Source: Megalonaias nervosa
Taxonomy: Eukaryota > Mollusca > Bivalvia > Unionida > Unionidae
NCBI GenBank assembly: GCA_016617855.1
Contig: JAECUM010003311.1
Location: forward strand, 62,001 to 126,000
DNA: 64,000 nucleotides
Direction: 5' to 3'
Shown here piece after piece: positions 25,105-37,932 of this stretch (the first letter of the stretch is position 1; every line of letters begins with the position of its first letter). The notes under the pieces were generated by a model that saw only the letters and a list, made by a program, of their open reading frames with translations, did no database searches and had not been told where the DNA came from. Position numbers and translations under genes: made by a program.

Positions 25105-25442
25105 AATGATGTATTAAAACAAGTGTTGTTAAAACAAGTGTTATTAAAACCAATATCATGATACATATACATTAAAACCAACCAATATCACGATACATGA
25201 GACACATCGCAAACCTACCAATATCATGATACATGGGACACATTAAAACCAACCAAAATCATGATACATGGGACACATTGCAAACCAATTAATATCATTA
25301 TACATGGGACACATTAAAACCAACCAATATGATGATACATGGGACACATTGCATATTTCAAAAGTATCATTAAAACTAACCAATATCATGATACATAGGA
25401 CATATTGCAAACCAACCAATATCATGATACATCGGACACATT
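25105..25442. repeat. Minisatellite, ~35-45-bp units, about 8 copies
   Basis: Units contain CCAACCAATATCATGATACA then TGGGACACATT. Unit length varies because alternate units carry GCAAA or AAAA linkers. Confidence 0.93.
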
Positions 25443-25604
25443 AAAATCTTTCTATTTTCCATTCCCTATCCCAATAAATGATGTCTACTGGAATTGTGAC
25501 CAAACAACTCAACTGACTGCATATAAAATGCTTTTTGGAAAGATGTTTTGAGATCATGGAGCAAAATCTTGCAAGCATATAGAATTCAGAATCCTCAATT
25601 TAAT

Positions 25605-25725
25605 ATTCTATATGTATTCACTTACAAGTCACAGCCAACAGCAAACTGCACAGATCCTGATCTGCCATCACACAATGCACCAGGAGATCTGGGTCTATGC
25701 AGAAGGTTAGGAGTAAACAGTAGAA
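25605..25725. mobile_element. Foldback MITE, copy 4 of 4 (diverged)
   Basis: The interior CTGCCATCACACAATGCACC then GATCTGGGTCTATGCAG matches the other copies. The left end TATGTATTCACTTACAAGTC is recognisable. The right inverted end is largely lost. Confidence 0.55.
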
Positions 25726-25769
25726 GAAAAGCATAGACCCATCTCTGCCATTTATAAGGCTATATAGTA

Positions 25770-25998
25770 TTTAATGAATATTACATGGTACAAAATGGTA
25801 CTTGATTAGCATGGAATAATAGATGGTACAAAAAAGGTACTTGCTCAGCATGGAATAATACATGGTACTAAAAGGTACTTGATCAGCATGAAATAATACA
25901 TGGTGCAAAAAAGGTACTTGGTCAGCACGGAATAATACATGGTACTAAAAGGTACTTGATGAGCATGGAATAATATATGGTACAAAAAAGGTACTTGA
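25770..25998. repeat. Minisatellite, ~43-bp unit, about 5 copies
   Basis: Units contain GGTACTTGATCAGCATGGAA then TAATACATGGTACAAAAA. Confidence 0.93.
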
Positions 25999-26229
25999 GT
26001 ATGAAAAATGTTTTTATTCTACAATGATTTCACAATATATTTAACTTTATTCCAGTGTTTATTCAGTCTCTAGGTCTCTGCAGATTCAGCACCTCTGTCT
26101 TTGTAATGTTATGTATATCTATATTGTGTGTTTAACTTTTGTTCATAATTATAGATTGCAAGGGTCATTTTGTAAACAACATATTACATAGTTTATTTTG
26201 TCTACGATAGTAGATTATATTTTAAGATA

Positions 26230-26923
26230 ATTATCACTTGTAGATAAACATGTTTACATGGATTTCAGTTCATGACATTGGTTTTCCCCTTGGAAATTCT
26301 ATGGTCTACATGATTTCTATCAGATTAGTTTGCTAAAATTTAAATAAAAGACCTGACCTTGTTTGCAACTTAGAATGTTCTGGAAATGAACTTTGACCAT
26401 CATCCTAATCCTCTTATTGAGTCTTAGGTTTTTATATCAAGGTTATTGACATCAGAATTATTAATTCCTATCTCAACATCTGTAGTGAAATCAGTCTTTT
26501 ATTTGTGCTCAGTTAATATTTGAGAGGAATTTATTTAAATTATTCATTGGAATTACAAAGTACTCTTTGATATTAGGAATAAATAGCTATTTTGGGATTA
26601 TTGTGAATTCATTCATGTACAGACTGTATCATTGTAATACATCATGACTGTTAGTACATCAGTACATTTAAGGCTATTAGTACATCAGCAAAATCAAGAT
26701 TGGAATTCATTTGGAATACCACCAGAATTCATTTTGGAACACTCTATTCTTTTGGACTTGTTATAGAACTTTTAGAACTATTTGGGATTTAATTCACAAT
26801 ACTGGAAGTTCCTTTTAAATTATCATTTTGTATTCTAGTGAAATAAATTATTTGTTAAACTTTACAAAACTTGTTGGTTTCACTCTTTTCTATTACTTAG
26901 TTTAAGACCATAGAGTCATAACA
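26230..26923 (+). mobile_element. Solo LTR (gypsy-related family), plus orientation; 5' end uncertain
   Basis: Shares the ordered blocks listed for 14640-15239. The 3' end reads GTGAAATAAATTATTTGTTA, TTTACAAAACTTGTTGGTTT, CTCTTTTCTATTACTTAG and finally AGAGTCATAACA. It is close to the 3' end of the LTR at 43209-44074, which has AAATAAATTATTTTGTTAAA and ends CGTAACA. Confidence 0.7.
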
Positions 26924-27171
26924 GTAGATTCAATCAAGTCATATGTTTCTTTAAATTCTCATGCACTTCAAAAAGTAATGCTATATCCTATATTATTGTC
27001 AGAAATAATACTTAGGCACCAAAGATTTTTAAAATACTTTGGTAAGATCCAGTAAGCCAGGCAAAATGGGAAAATGTTGAAAATTCAGAAGAAATCAATG
27101 ACCATTACTTTAATAGAAAGCAGTCAGTATAGGTTAACAATGAGATGGATTAAATATTGACTTTAAATAGA

Positions 27172-27580
27172 ATATTAGGTACAATTTGTTTTTGTTTAGA
27201 ATTAATTTGGCTACAAACAGTCTTTGTGGCTTTTGTAACCAAAATACGGAAACAATTGAATATATCTTTGGCTACTGTTCTGTTAGCATCAAGCTTTAGG
27301 ATTCACTAATCACTTTTGTAAAAGAAAAGACCAGACCTGAACGAAAAAGATAAAATATTGGGCTTATCAAGGAAGGACAAGCTGGTAAATGAAATTATTA
27401 CTGGAACTAATTGGCACATAAATTGGTCTCAGTTAAAAACAAGAAACTGATGCTGATCTTTTCATCATGTGAGCTCATGCAGTACAATAACACATCCTAT
27501 ATAATTCATCTCCCAAACTTAATATCATGTTTTTACATCCTGATAAAATCTCTTTCCAAAAATAATGGTAGAATTAAATA
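27172..27580 (+). pseudogene. LINE ORF2 C-terminal fragment (Cys-His ribbon)
   Basis: The frame containing INLATNSLCGFCNQNTETIE and YIFGYCSVSIKL matches the C-terminal CxxC-x(n)-ETxxHxxxxC segment of non-LTR retrotransposon ORF2 proteins. The His is replaced by Tyr, and a stop codon follows where a Trp is usual. Downstream, in another frame, LGLSRKDKLVNEIITGTNWH is a plausible continuation. No RT domain is attached. The fragment is on the strand opposite to the LINE fragment at 23.0-23.5 kb, so they are separate insertions. Confidence 0.55.
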
Positions 27581-27661
27581 CTCTTGCACATAATCAAGTC
27601 ATCCAAGATACAAACCCATGTACCAAGTTGTAAGGAACTTGGATGAGAAATGTAACCTTCA

Positions 27662-27895
27662 GATCTAGAGAGGTGTAGCAAGGTCAGCCAATGAGAATAA
27701 AGGTGTAGCAAGCTCAGCCAATGAGAATAAAGGTGTAGCAAGTTCAGCCAATAAGAATAACGGTGTAGCAAGCTCAGCCAATGAGAATAAAGGTGTAGCA
27801 AGCTCAGCCAATGAGAATAAAGGTGTAGCAAGCTCAGCCAATGAGAATATTTACAAAGATGTAGCAAGGTCAGCCAATGAGAATATTTACAAAGA
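27662..27895. repeat. Minisatellite, 30-bp unit, about 8 copies
   Basis: The unit is GGTGTAGCAAGCTCAGCCAA plus TGAGAATAAA. Every unit contains CCAAT, so the array is a cluster of NF-Y-type boxes. The minus-strand ORF of 115 codons is a by-product of a period divisible by three. Confidence 0.95.
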
Positions 27896-28635
27896 TAGAA
27901 CAAAATTCTATTGGAATTCAAAGCAAGTTATGCCAATCACATATATAATTAATATGTGCAGATCATAATCATCCAATGTCTTGATAATATGAGACTAAAT
28001 AACAAGTTTGATCAAAATTTGACCAGAAATATAGGTGCTAGAGTTTTGTAAGATGCAAGGCTGCACCATTAATAGGCATGAATTTCACTGATAATCAGCC
28101 AATCATTATTACTTAGGCTTATTTACAATGTCAGATCAAAATCCTAACAAAAGTCTGACTTGTAATAAAAACTATCCAAAATTCTGCAGATATTATATTA
28201 GCCTATTTAGCAAGTTTGATTAAAATCAGGTTAGAAATAGTCTCCAAAAAAAGTGGTGCCCCAATAATCTTTACAATCAAGGGATAAATGAGATGAGAGT
28301 TTCATATCCAAAAAGCACCTAATTAATTACAGATTTTGCTCAGAATAAAAACAAGATATCTTCATGAAATAAGCCTTTTTACCAACTTTTATAAAAATAT
28401 GATCAGAAACAGTCATGGTATTCCAAGTAAGTTCCAACATTAAATGTGTTGATATACCTGTAGTCTTGAACTTAGCCATTTGCAAATGGCTTGAATTGTG
28501 GCAATGTGCCAAAAGTCTTTGATTTATCACAACTATAAAATCCAAAAATGTCCTTGTCTTAATTCACTATAATTACAAATTAATGTTTCTGTATATAGAT
28601 CATATAATCATGGAGAAAAAGCCAACAAAACAATA

Positions 28636-28782
28636 ACAAATTAAATATACATAATAATAATAATAAATATACATAACAATCACAAATTAAATATACATAA
28701 CATAACAATAACAAATTAAATATACATAACAATAACAAATTAAATATACATAACAATAACAAATTAAATATACATAACAAGC
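28636..28782. repeat. Minisatellite, ~24-bp unit, about 6 copies
   Basis: Core CAAATTAAATATACATAACA with AATAA linkers. Confidence 0.95.
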
Positions 28783-28854
28783 CTTAATGTGATTATTGCA
28801 ATACGGTTTTGGGAACTCACTGTTAAAGAAAGATGTTTATCAAAAATTCAAAGA

Positions 28855-28980
28855 CACTGCTTAAAGTTCAAAGTTCAAATTACCCTGTTCCAAACTATAA
28901 AAAATTATATCTAAAGTTCAAGTAACCCTCTTCCAAACTATAATGATTTCAAGTTCAAATAGCCCTGTTCCAAACATTAA
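28855..28980. repeat. Short degenerate tandem, ~50-bp unit, about 3 copies
   Basis: Units contain AAGTTCAAATTACCCTGTTC then CAAACTATAA. Confidence 0.75.
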
Positions 28981-29639
28981 AATATATGTTCCTTAAAAAG
29001 AATCTATCAATACATCCAGACTACACTCAGTTACTGCCATAAACTTCAAGATTCTAATAAAAACATGGAGCTATTCAAGAACTGATTTCAATATTCAAAA
29101 TTCTAATCACATGCAGCTATTCAAGAACTGATTTCAATATTCAGGCCCACTACTTTAGAACCACATTCCTAAATTAATCAAACAGGACCCCTAAATTGCT
29201 GTATTTCAATAAATGGTTATCAATTGTATAATTATTTCAAGTAAATAACACCAGCATTATAACATCAGTGATTTGTTTCACTTCATTGCTTCTTCAGGTT
29301 TCTTGTAATATCATTCATTCAAATTTGAGTATAACCCCAATTCACATAATCTCAATAGGATGATCTACAAATATTGGGATCTTTTGCCATTATCTTGTAA
29401 AGCAAATGTTAAATCACTTCTTAAAGCAATGATCTAGGAATAATAATGAAATCATTTATAAGTGGTTTATCTATTAAATGTAATAGACAGCTAGCTGTTC
29501 ACACTGCTCACTTATTAATATAAATACTGATTTCAGTAACACTAACTGATATTGGAAACTGTTAATCAAATTTTGCTAAAGTTAGGTCAGTATTTAGCCA
29601 CATTTGTGAAATCTAATAATAATAATTGAAATCTTTTTT

Positions 29640-30745
29640 TATGTATAAACAATAGTGGGTATGTCCAACAATCAGCAGCCACAACTCTGCTAAATGATGA
29701 TGCAGACTGAAAGCTGAAAAATCAAACTAACAAGATGTTATCAACATAAAATTGCATACCAAAAGAGATACATGCATTGCACAAAAAGGAAACATTTTGA
29801 GTATGAAAATATGAGGTCATAACTCCATTAAACAATGAAGTTTCATGCCTGACATGTATATAAGCAACACTGACTTTAATCAAACTCAGCTGAGGTCTCG
29901 TTATTATCAAACTACCTACTAAATTTGTTTAAAATCAAATAAGGTATCCATTCATGTGCTGAAAAGAAAGTGGACAAGTCTGAAAATTAGGGGCACTAAC
30001 CCTAGTGAATATAACAGAATACCGACAATTGTCTTAGTCAAGCTCTAATTAACATCTCACTGCATGCCATATTTGCTTGAAATCAAATTAAATTTAGCAC
30101 AGTTATTGTGCAGAAATGAAAAGGTCCTGTCAATGTCAAGTTCTCTGCAAACTGCTGTTGAAGTCTAAATATAAATAAAGGAGTTATGTGGAAATTAGAG
30201 CGGGTGTGTCTGTTAATTAGGGGCTGTAATGCCAATAAAATATGTTGATAATGAATACTGACAATGAAGCTCATGAAAATGATGGAAGTTATGGTGCAGT
30301 AAGGAAAGTGGGTATATCTTACAAGAAAGGGCCATAATTCTAATAAAAGATGCAGAATGCTGACAGTTTGCCTCAACCAAGGTCTCATGAAAATCCATAT
30401 CAAATTCAGTTGCAATCTAATGGTAGAAAAGGAAGCTATTGCATAGAAACAAAAGTGGGTGGGTCTGGCAGACTAGTACTACAACTACTAAATGATGACA
30501 TATGTGGCTGTTAATGGAACTCAGCCAAGGTTGCATTGATATCAAGCTGCATACCAAAACTAACTTGGGAGTTAGTGGGTGGAAATAAAAGTGGGTGGGT
30601 TTGACATGCAGGAGAAGTAACTCCTCTAAATCCTGTCACAGAATTCCAACAATCTAATTCAGCTTTGATCACTTTACTATCATGCTGCTTGCCAAAATTT
30701 GGTTGAAATCCAAAATTAATTAAGGGACTTACTGTGTAAAACAAA
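29640..30745. repeat. Degenerate ~170-bp monomer block
   Basis: Phrases resembling AAAAGTGGGTGGGTCTG, CAGTACCAACTCTACTAAATG, GAATNCTGACAATG and TTGCATACCAAAATTGG recur in order about every 165-180 bp. Two overlapping minus-strand ORFs here (30083-30415 and 30213-30398) are not supported as genes. Confidence 0.6.
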
Positions 30746-30992
30746 CATGGCTTGGTCTAAAAATCGGGGTCTATAACTTTATTGAGCAATGACATGAAAT
30801 GCTAAAAATCGGGGTCTATAACTCTATTGAGCAATGACATGAAATGCTAAAAATCAGGGTCTATAACTCTATTGAGCAATGACATGAAATGCTAAAAATC
30901 AGGGTCTATAACTCTATTGAGCAATGACATGAAATGCAAAAAATCAGGGTCTATAACTCTATTGAGCAATGGCATGAAATGCTAAAAATCAA
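30746..30992. repeat. Minisatellite, 44-bp unit, about 5 copies
   Basis: Units contain AAAAATCGGGGTCTATAACT then CTATTGAGCAATGACATGAA. It grew directly out of the last monomer of the preceding block, which has the same phrase. Confidence 0.95.
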
Positions 30993-31059
30993 ACCTGGCA
31001 ATGGTTTCATCTAGAGCTGGCTGCATACAAATATGGAATGGTGCTTGAAATTCTGCAGA

Positions 31060-31215
31060 AATAAATGTGGGTTATCCAAAGGCTACTAAATGTTGGTTAC
31101 TAAAGGCTACTAAATGTGGGTTACCCAAAAGCTACTAAATGTGGGTTGCCCAAAGGCTACTAAATGTGGGTTGCCCAAAGGCTACTAAACATGGGTTGCC
31201 CAATGGTTACTAAAG
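31060..31215. repeat. Minisatellite, ~25-bp unit, about 6 copies
   Basis: Core GGCTACTAAATGTGGGTTGC then CCAAA. Confidence 0.9.
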
Positions 31216-31924
31216 AATGATAGGTATTTAGAACACTCTCAAAATTATTTTCAAACTGAAAACATTTAAACCTACAGAATGAAAATATTCACAAATTAAA
31301 ACATATTGAACCTACTAAATTTTTATCCAAAAATCAAAAGATTTTCAGAAAATTTAGAAAGTGGAAATTTTCCATTTACAGTAATAGTTCCACAATGTCT
31401 GAGTACAAGAATGAACTAAAAACAGATATTTTCTTTTTAAGTTAGACCAGATCCCAGGAAAGTCTCATCTGTTTGAAAACTGCCAATTATCAGTTTTGGC
31501 ATGAGTTTTTCCTATTTATCTAAGAGACAAATTATATTGGCTGTCTTAAGATAAATGCAAATCTAATGTGAATCTATTAGAGATTCAACAATTTGAAACA
31601 ACATGAATCAATAAAGAAGCAAAATCAGAAATGGCTGATTAAGCAATTTAATTCTTGGACACAGCTCAGAAAGCATTTTCAGTGGGCTGACTCCAAAGAC
31701 AAATAGTTCCTCTGTCAATATATCCCTAAATCAGTTTTACTGTGATCTAACAATTGCTGTACATTTAATTTTATGTCAGAAATTGCAGTAAATGTTGTGT
31801 TTTTTTATAGATATAGTGTAGAATTGACAACAAATACCATGAATGGTACATTACATGCACACACTATGTTAAACAGTCATCTATGTAGATAACTGGAATT
31901 TATGAGCAGAAACTATTTGTCCTC

Positions 31925-32720
31925 TGCCAGACACAGTGACCTTGACTCTCAACCTTAAAAATCAATAAGCTTCATTTTTACTCTAAGTGCAAGCCTTCCA
32001 CAAAGTTTTGTCCCAGTATGTTATACAGAACTGATGTTATTGTGTGGAAGCCATTTTTTCCACAATGACATTGACCTTTGACAAAGAAATCAACTGGGTT
32101 CTTCCTTACCCTGATATCAATGCATCTACGAAGTTTGGGCACTGTAGAGGATGAATAGCACATTTTGCACAAGCTATTTTTCTTCTCTCAGTCACAGTGA
32201 TACTGACCTCTGACCTTTTGGTCTTGAAATCAACATGGTTCTCCTTATCCCAAGCGCACACCTGGCACATAGTTTGGTAACTGTATATGGTACTGAACTC
32301 AGTTTATTGCAAATATACCCTTTTTTCTCCTTCAGTCAGTGACCTTGAACTTTCACTTGTTCAACCTGAAATCAGTAAGATTTTTCCTTCCCCCAAGTGT
32401 AAGCCATCCACAAAGCTTGGTAACATAAGGCTGGCAGAGAACTGAAGGTGTTGTGCAGAAACCATTTTTTTGCTTTCAGTAACAGAGACATTGACCTTTG
32501 ACCTTTTGATCATGAAATTTATATGGTTTGTTCTTTCTTTGACTGTAAGCCATCCACAAAGCTTGGTGGAGAACTTGGGTTATTATGCATAAGTTTATGA
32601 AACCATTTTTCTTCCTTTAGTAACAGTTACATTGACCTTTGAGCTTTTGGCTACAAAATCAATAAAAATTTTACTTATCCCTTGAGTAAGATATCCACAA
32701 AGTAATTGTAAATGGTGAAC
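31925..32720. repeat. TGACCTTGACCTTTGACC-type monomer block, about 5 monomers
   Basis: The largest of the three blocks. Monomers of about 145 bp carry CAGTCACAGTGACCTTGAC, a CAATAAGCTTC-like stretch, GCAAGCCATCCACAAAGCTT, GGTAACTGTA and GAAACCATTTTTC. Two perfect DR1-type half-site pairs are visible: TGACCTCTGACCT at 32204-32216 and TGACCTTTGACCT at 32492-32504, each with 1 bp between TGACCT half-sites. Confidence 0.8.
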
Positions 32721-32924
32721 AACTTGAAAGATTGTGCAGAAAGAAAATTTAAAACAGATGGACAAACACATCATATGATAATTGCTGGTGTATAAAATTA
32801 TGTTCATCAGCTTGCATAAAAATACACATCACACAATACTTCTGTAGATTGACTGATGCAGAAACTAGTCTAAAAAAAGGTCCCAAGAGTTGGCAGTGTT
32901 TTCCCCAGGATTTTTACACTCATG

Positions 32925-33460
32925 TCTTCATCATTATAGGGTTACAAAGATCCATCAAATGTCTTGTGATAGCTCAACCAAAGTCAAACACTTTCATCCT
33001 GACTATCCCCTAAGAACAAAATGGTTATCACAAATGTTTTTGTTCAGACTGGTGAGTGTGACTGTTAAGAGAATTTCATTGTCCAAAAGTACAAACTTGG
33101 ACTTGTCTGATCATAGCTTCATGCCAAATTTGACTGTACTAATTTGAAAAATGTACAAATTTGGTCTAGCGTAGATTATTCAGTTGTTGTTAATAGCTGT
33201 GGCAACAAAAACAACCAATCTTTTCTGGTTCTTGGAGAAAAAATTAAATTTGCAACTGTCCGCATAAGGAATCTGATAGGTACATTCCTGCTGATGTCTG
33301 ATACCTCTGTTGAACTTCTTTTGGTCACACTCATTAAGGAGTCTGCAGTGGTTTTTAAACCATTGAAAAATGGTATTAATATAATTTACAGTCAACACTG
33401 GTTATTAGGGGCTTGCAAGATCCCTGTGTCTCCTATAATGACTTGCCTCTGCATTGTTTA
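32925..33460. repeat. Direct duplication, left copy (pairs with 33985-34640)
   Basis: Shares with the right copy, in order: TCATTATAG, AGCTCAACCAA, CTAAGAACAAAATGGTT, CAGACTGGTGAG, AAAGTACAAACTTGGA, AGCTGTGGCAA and TTAGGGGCTTGCAAGATC. The two copies flank a 33-bp minisatellite. Three ORFs here (32890-33147, 33144-33461 and 33180-33398 on the minus strand) show no domain. Confidence 0.75.
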
Positions 33461-33477
33461 AGGACAGTCAATAGCAT

Positions 33478-33945
33478 GTGTATGTGTTTTACAGAGGACA
33501 TTTTCATAGCATATGTGCTTTACTGAAGACATTTTCACAACATATATGTGTGGTTTACAAAACATTTTTCACTGTATATGTTTACAGAGGGCATTTTCAT
33601 TGCATATATGTGTGTTTTACAGAGGACATTTTATTGTTTGTGATTTACAAGGATGTTTTTATAGTATGTGTGTTTTGCAACAGACATTTTCATTGCATAT
33701 GTGTTTTACAACAGACATTTTCATTGCATATGTGTTTTACAGAGGACATTTTCATAGCATATGCGTGCTTTACAGAGGATATTTTCATAGCATATATGTG
33801 TTTTACAGAGGAAATTTTCATGTGTTTTACAGAGGATATTTTTTATGGCATATGTATTTTACAGAGGACATTTTCATAACATGTGTTTTAACTGAGGACA
33901 TTTTCAGAGCAAATATGTGTTTTACAGAAGACATTTTCACACCCT
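33478..33945. repeat. Minisatellite, ~33-bp unit, about 14 copies
   Basis: Units contain TGTGTTTTACAGAGGACATT then TTCATAGCATATG. A period near 33 gives two overlapping ORFs (133 and 144 codons) with repeats such as VFYRGHFHSI. There are no start context, domain or codon features, so I do not call a gene. Confidence 0.95.
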
Positions 33946-33984
33946 GAACTGCCATTGTCACTCTAAGTTTCATACATCCCTATA

Positions 33985-34430
33985 TTTTTTATCATTATAG
34001 TATAACAAAGGTACACAAAATATCAATGAAAGAGCTCAACCAAGATGCAACACTTATCTGGACTATACCCTAAAAACAAAATGGTTGTCCCAAATATGTT
34101 TTCTTCAGTCTGGTGAGGCTGATTGTTCAAGGTCATATCAAAGTCTAAAAGTACAAACTTGGATGTGTGCGATCTTCAATAGTTCCATGCTACATTGTAA
34201 TGACATTATTCCACTGATTAGCATCACCAGAAAAGGTTTCAACCAAACTTTGACTACTATAATTTGGAAAATGAATGAATTTTTTTATTTAGATTAAACA
34301 TTAAACAGCTGTGGCAAAAAAAGTTCCGATCTTGATGGCTCATGGGGAAACTCTAAATTTGTAGCCATCTGTTTTGAGCATAACCAATCTGGCACATATA
34401 TTCATGCTGATTTCTACTAATTGTGTTTCT

Positions 34431-34478
<48 letters not shown>

Positions 34479-34640
34479 CTTTATTTATAGAGGGTGACTC
34501 ATTAGTTTAATGAAACTGTAGTAAGGGGTGTGTCGGAGGGGTTTTGCTGTGTTTTTCAAAACCATTGTAATAATGTAATATAATTTCCAATCTAATTTGG
34601 ATTTTAAGGGCTTGCAAGATCATTTATTCAATCCTGAAAT
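33985..34640. repeat. Direct duplication, right copy, interrupted by (AAT)n
   Basis: Partner of 32925-33460. An (AAT)n microsatellite at 34434-34478 and about 60 bp of other sequence interrupt it before the shared GGCTTGCAAGATC end. Confidence 0.75.
34434..34478. repeat. (AAT)n microsatellite
   Basis: About 15 AAT units. Confidence 0.99.
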
Positions 34641-36105
34641 CATACTTCCTGGTGTTTAGTCAGTTACTAAATCTGGCTTCTATCTTTTGGAATTTTTCAT
34701 GTTTATTATGGAATACTAGCAAGTGGAGGGTCCAAACTGTACAAGCACAATCTAAAATGGTTCTAATTCTTTTACTTTACATGGGCAAGATGAGAACTTG
34801 TACCTTAATAGGTTGACTACAAATTATACTGGGGCTGTTTCTTAATCTGAAGGTTCCATATTCAGATTGTTAGCAATTAAGACACCTTCATTGTTTATTT
34901 TTATTTGGTTGAGATTTTCTAAAGAAGTTCCTATCAAGGAATATGACACACTAATTTTACGATTTTGTTTCTTGTCATTTGTATTATAAATTGCATTTGG
35001 TGGAGGGGTGGAATCATGACTGGCTTTAGGGAAAGATGAGCAGGCAGTTGCTCCAGTTGACAAAGAATTAGGCATACCACAGCAATTCCATTGGTCAGGC
35101 CCCATTGCTAGTGTGGTGCATTGAGCCTCACAAACTATAAAGCCAGACCTGGTTGGAATTGCATCCTTTTAATGCAGACACTATGCATTCCATTCACCCT
35201 TGAAAGTTCAAGACTTTTGGAAAGTTAAGTTTTGACACTGAAGAAGAGTGGCCAGAAATTGTTATATTCCCGCAGGGGCAACATCTCTTAAATAATCCCA
35301 TACTACTGTCATCTATGTCCTAATCTGGAATCATAATTTATTTGTAATGTATAATAGACCCTCCAAGATAAATAATGATAAAATAATACTAACAAAAATG
35401 TTTAATACAAATTATTGACACATTTATTGACTGGAAATCAGCTGGGAGGTGAAGCTTGCATATCCCTGCAAGGAAAAACCATTTAATTGTAATTTTAACA
35501 TTATGAAGGCCTTGACCCTTTGAGGTGAGTTGAATCCATACTGTCCACATTAATGGGGGGGATGAAAAAATCAAATTATTAAAGCTCACATCAAAGGAAC
35601 TCTTTTTGCTCATTCAGTGTACTGGAATTAAATGACATTTAATTAATCAATTAAAATTATGTCATCATATTAGCACATCTGTTTAATACTTTAGTAAATT
35701 AATTTAATTGCAAACAATAATAAAGAGATGTTCTCACCATCAATTTGCAAACCTGTTTGATCATTGCTGATACAACTAAAACAAACTTCTGTTGTCCTTT
35801 TCTAATTTAACCAATTTAATATCATAAAACACAAAATATGATGCTGACTTTAAATATCTCTGTGATCCTTGGTTAGAAGGTAGTGAAAGAAGTATTATTA
35901 TATATGTGTTAATATAAAAATAAAAATCTCTATTCAGAAATAAAATTTTCACTGTATTTAATATGTACTTTAAAGGTAAGTATTTTCATTCATTAATATT
36001 TGCTAACTTTCAAAGCCTTAAGGTTAGAATGAAATTAAATAAGTTGGTTTACTGGTTTAAGATTTGACCAGGAAAATACAAATTAACCATCTGCAGTCAT
36101 TTCAA
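34641..36105. other. No gene seen
   Basis: AT-rich spacer. Minus-strand ORFs at 34842-35105 and 35389-35613 have no domain I recognise. Confidence 0.4.
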
Positions 36106-36107
36106 TG

Positions 36108-36432
36108 TTGTATTATTCATCAATAACTCTATTCAGTATTACTCATCAATAAATCTAGTCAGTATTACTTATCAATAACTATTCAGTATTACTCATCAAT
36201 AACTATTCAGTATTACTCATCAATAACTCTATTCAGTATTACTCATCAATAACACCATTCAGTTTTACTCATCAATAACTCTATTCAGTATTACTCATCA
36301 ATAACTATTCAGTATTACTCATCAATAACTATTCAGTATTACTCATCAATAACTCTATTCAGTATTACTCATCAATAAACTTATTCAGTATTACTCATCA
36401 ATAACACCATTCAGTTTTACTCATCAATAACT
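36108..36432. repeat. Minisatellite, ~21-24-bp units, about 14 copies
   Basis: Core ATTCAGTATTACTCATCAAT with AACT, AACTCT or AACACC linkers. Confidence 0.95.
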
Positions 36433-37070
36433 CTAGGAAATATTTATTTGGTACATGTGTAATGCTGCAAAGACACGATTTGCATGAGAAATCATTAAAA
36501 TACTTGGGTCAGTTGATATCCATTACTGTTTAATATTGTTAAAAGCCAGCCTGATTTATGAAAAGCTTCAAAATTTTTTTCAGATATTAATTCAAAGAAT
36601 ACCTTTATGTGTTATTTTTTGTGAACATTGAAAAGTTATTTAGGCCTATGAAAAGGGTAATATCTAGTATCTTTTTTGTTCTGATTTCAGCTGGAAATTT
36701 ATGAAAAATAGTTCAAACTGACATAGTGGAACAATCAGATCTTCATGTAAGAATTATTTTAAGTAAATTTACAAGCTGAAAATGAACTTTTCCATTCTTT
36801 TACTATGCTTGCAGAATAAGGAATAACCATTAAATTAAAACAGGCTTGTGTGTTCCATTGTTTTAATATTTCACATGGTTCCAATCAGCCCTGCATTTGG
36901 TTTGAGTCAGCCTGAAATTCAGTCTGAATCAGTCAGCACTCGGCTGAAGTATGGATCAATAGACACATAAATAGAGAACTTTTTTTTTGCCATGGTTTCA
37001 TCCACATTTTATTTTGAAATTGTACCTATTGCAGATGTAGGTTGCTTGCATGCTGTGTACAGAATATGTA
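36433..37070. other. No gene seen
   Basis: AT-rich spacer without array or TE protein. Confidence 0.4.
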
Positions 37071-37076
37071 TTGTTT

Positions 37077-37932
37077 CGACTCATGGACATAACCTAAGTA
37101 ACGGAAAGAAGCAAAACAAACAAGTTTTGTAAAACTTAACAAATAATTTATCAATGTTATCAATGAAAATGTGAGAGGAACTTACAGTATTATGAAATGA
37201 AACCAAAATAACCCTGAAAGAGTTATATTAAAGTCCAAAAGAATGAAAAGTTCCCTATAAACTTCAGAACTGGAAATGTACTGGTCTGACATGAATCATG
37301 ACATTGTCAAAATAGCATTGTCCAGAACTCTGAATAATTCACAATAGTTCCAGAATAATATTACAGTAAAGAAAATGAGCACTTTCTAATCACACTGAGC
37401 ATTCCAAAACAAATGTTTTTCCTCTTAAATAATATCTAAGTACAACATAAAACATGTCTGCAGGCTTGATATTACAACAAAAGCACAAGAAATAAGAACG
37501 ACTCCAAAATAGGAATGAATCTGATTGCTTGGTTCTCTTCTTATATACATCTTCTATTACAACTATATTTCATAACATAACCCCACATGACAGATCATAC
37601 TACTCAACATATATATATATATATATATATATGTCAAAATACCTGTTCATGTGACCTGGCCCATCCAATGGGAATTGCTTTGTTCTTCTAGAACCATCTC
37701 AACTCCACCAGACAATAAGAAATTAACCCAAAGTCATCAACAAGTCTTATTATTATAATTATTATAACTAACTGTCAACACATGCGTAAATATCTATTTG
37801 TATATATTATGCTCTTAATATTCCTGAAACAGACCCTAGTCACGTAGGCAAAATCTAATTAAATATAATCACTACAGTTTACAACCATGAATAAAAACTA
37901 CTAAAATTAGATAAAATCATGTATCAGGAGCT
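37077..37932 (-). mobile_element. Solo LTR (gypsy-related family), minus orientation
   Basis: Reverse complement of the solo LTR at 10520-11268: AGCTCCTGATACATGATTTT at its 5' side (37932 end), CAGACCCTTGTCACGTAGGC-type sequence, GAGTTGAGATGGTTCTAGAA, then TTTTGTAAAACTT and GTTACTTAGGTTATG near 37080. It carries an internal (AT)n run at 37609-37632 that the other copy lacks at that place. Confidence 0.8.

Noticed and set aside
27574..27921. Minus-strand ORF of 115 codons rich in Leu-His-Tyr
   Set aside because: It is the reverse translation of the 30-bp CCAAT minisatellite.
33478..33947. Two overlapping ORFs of 133 and 144 codons
   Set aside because: Both are translations of a 33-bp minisatellite whose period is divisible by three. 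No domain or promoter, and the frames are shifted copies of the same repeat.
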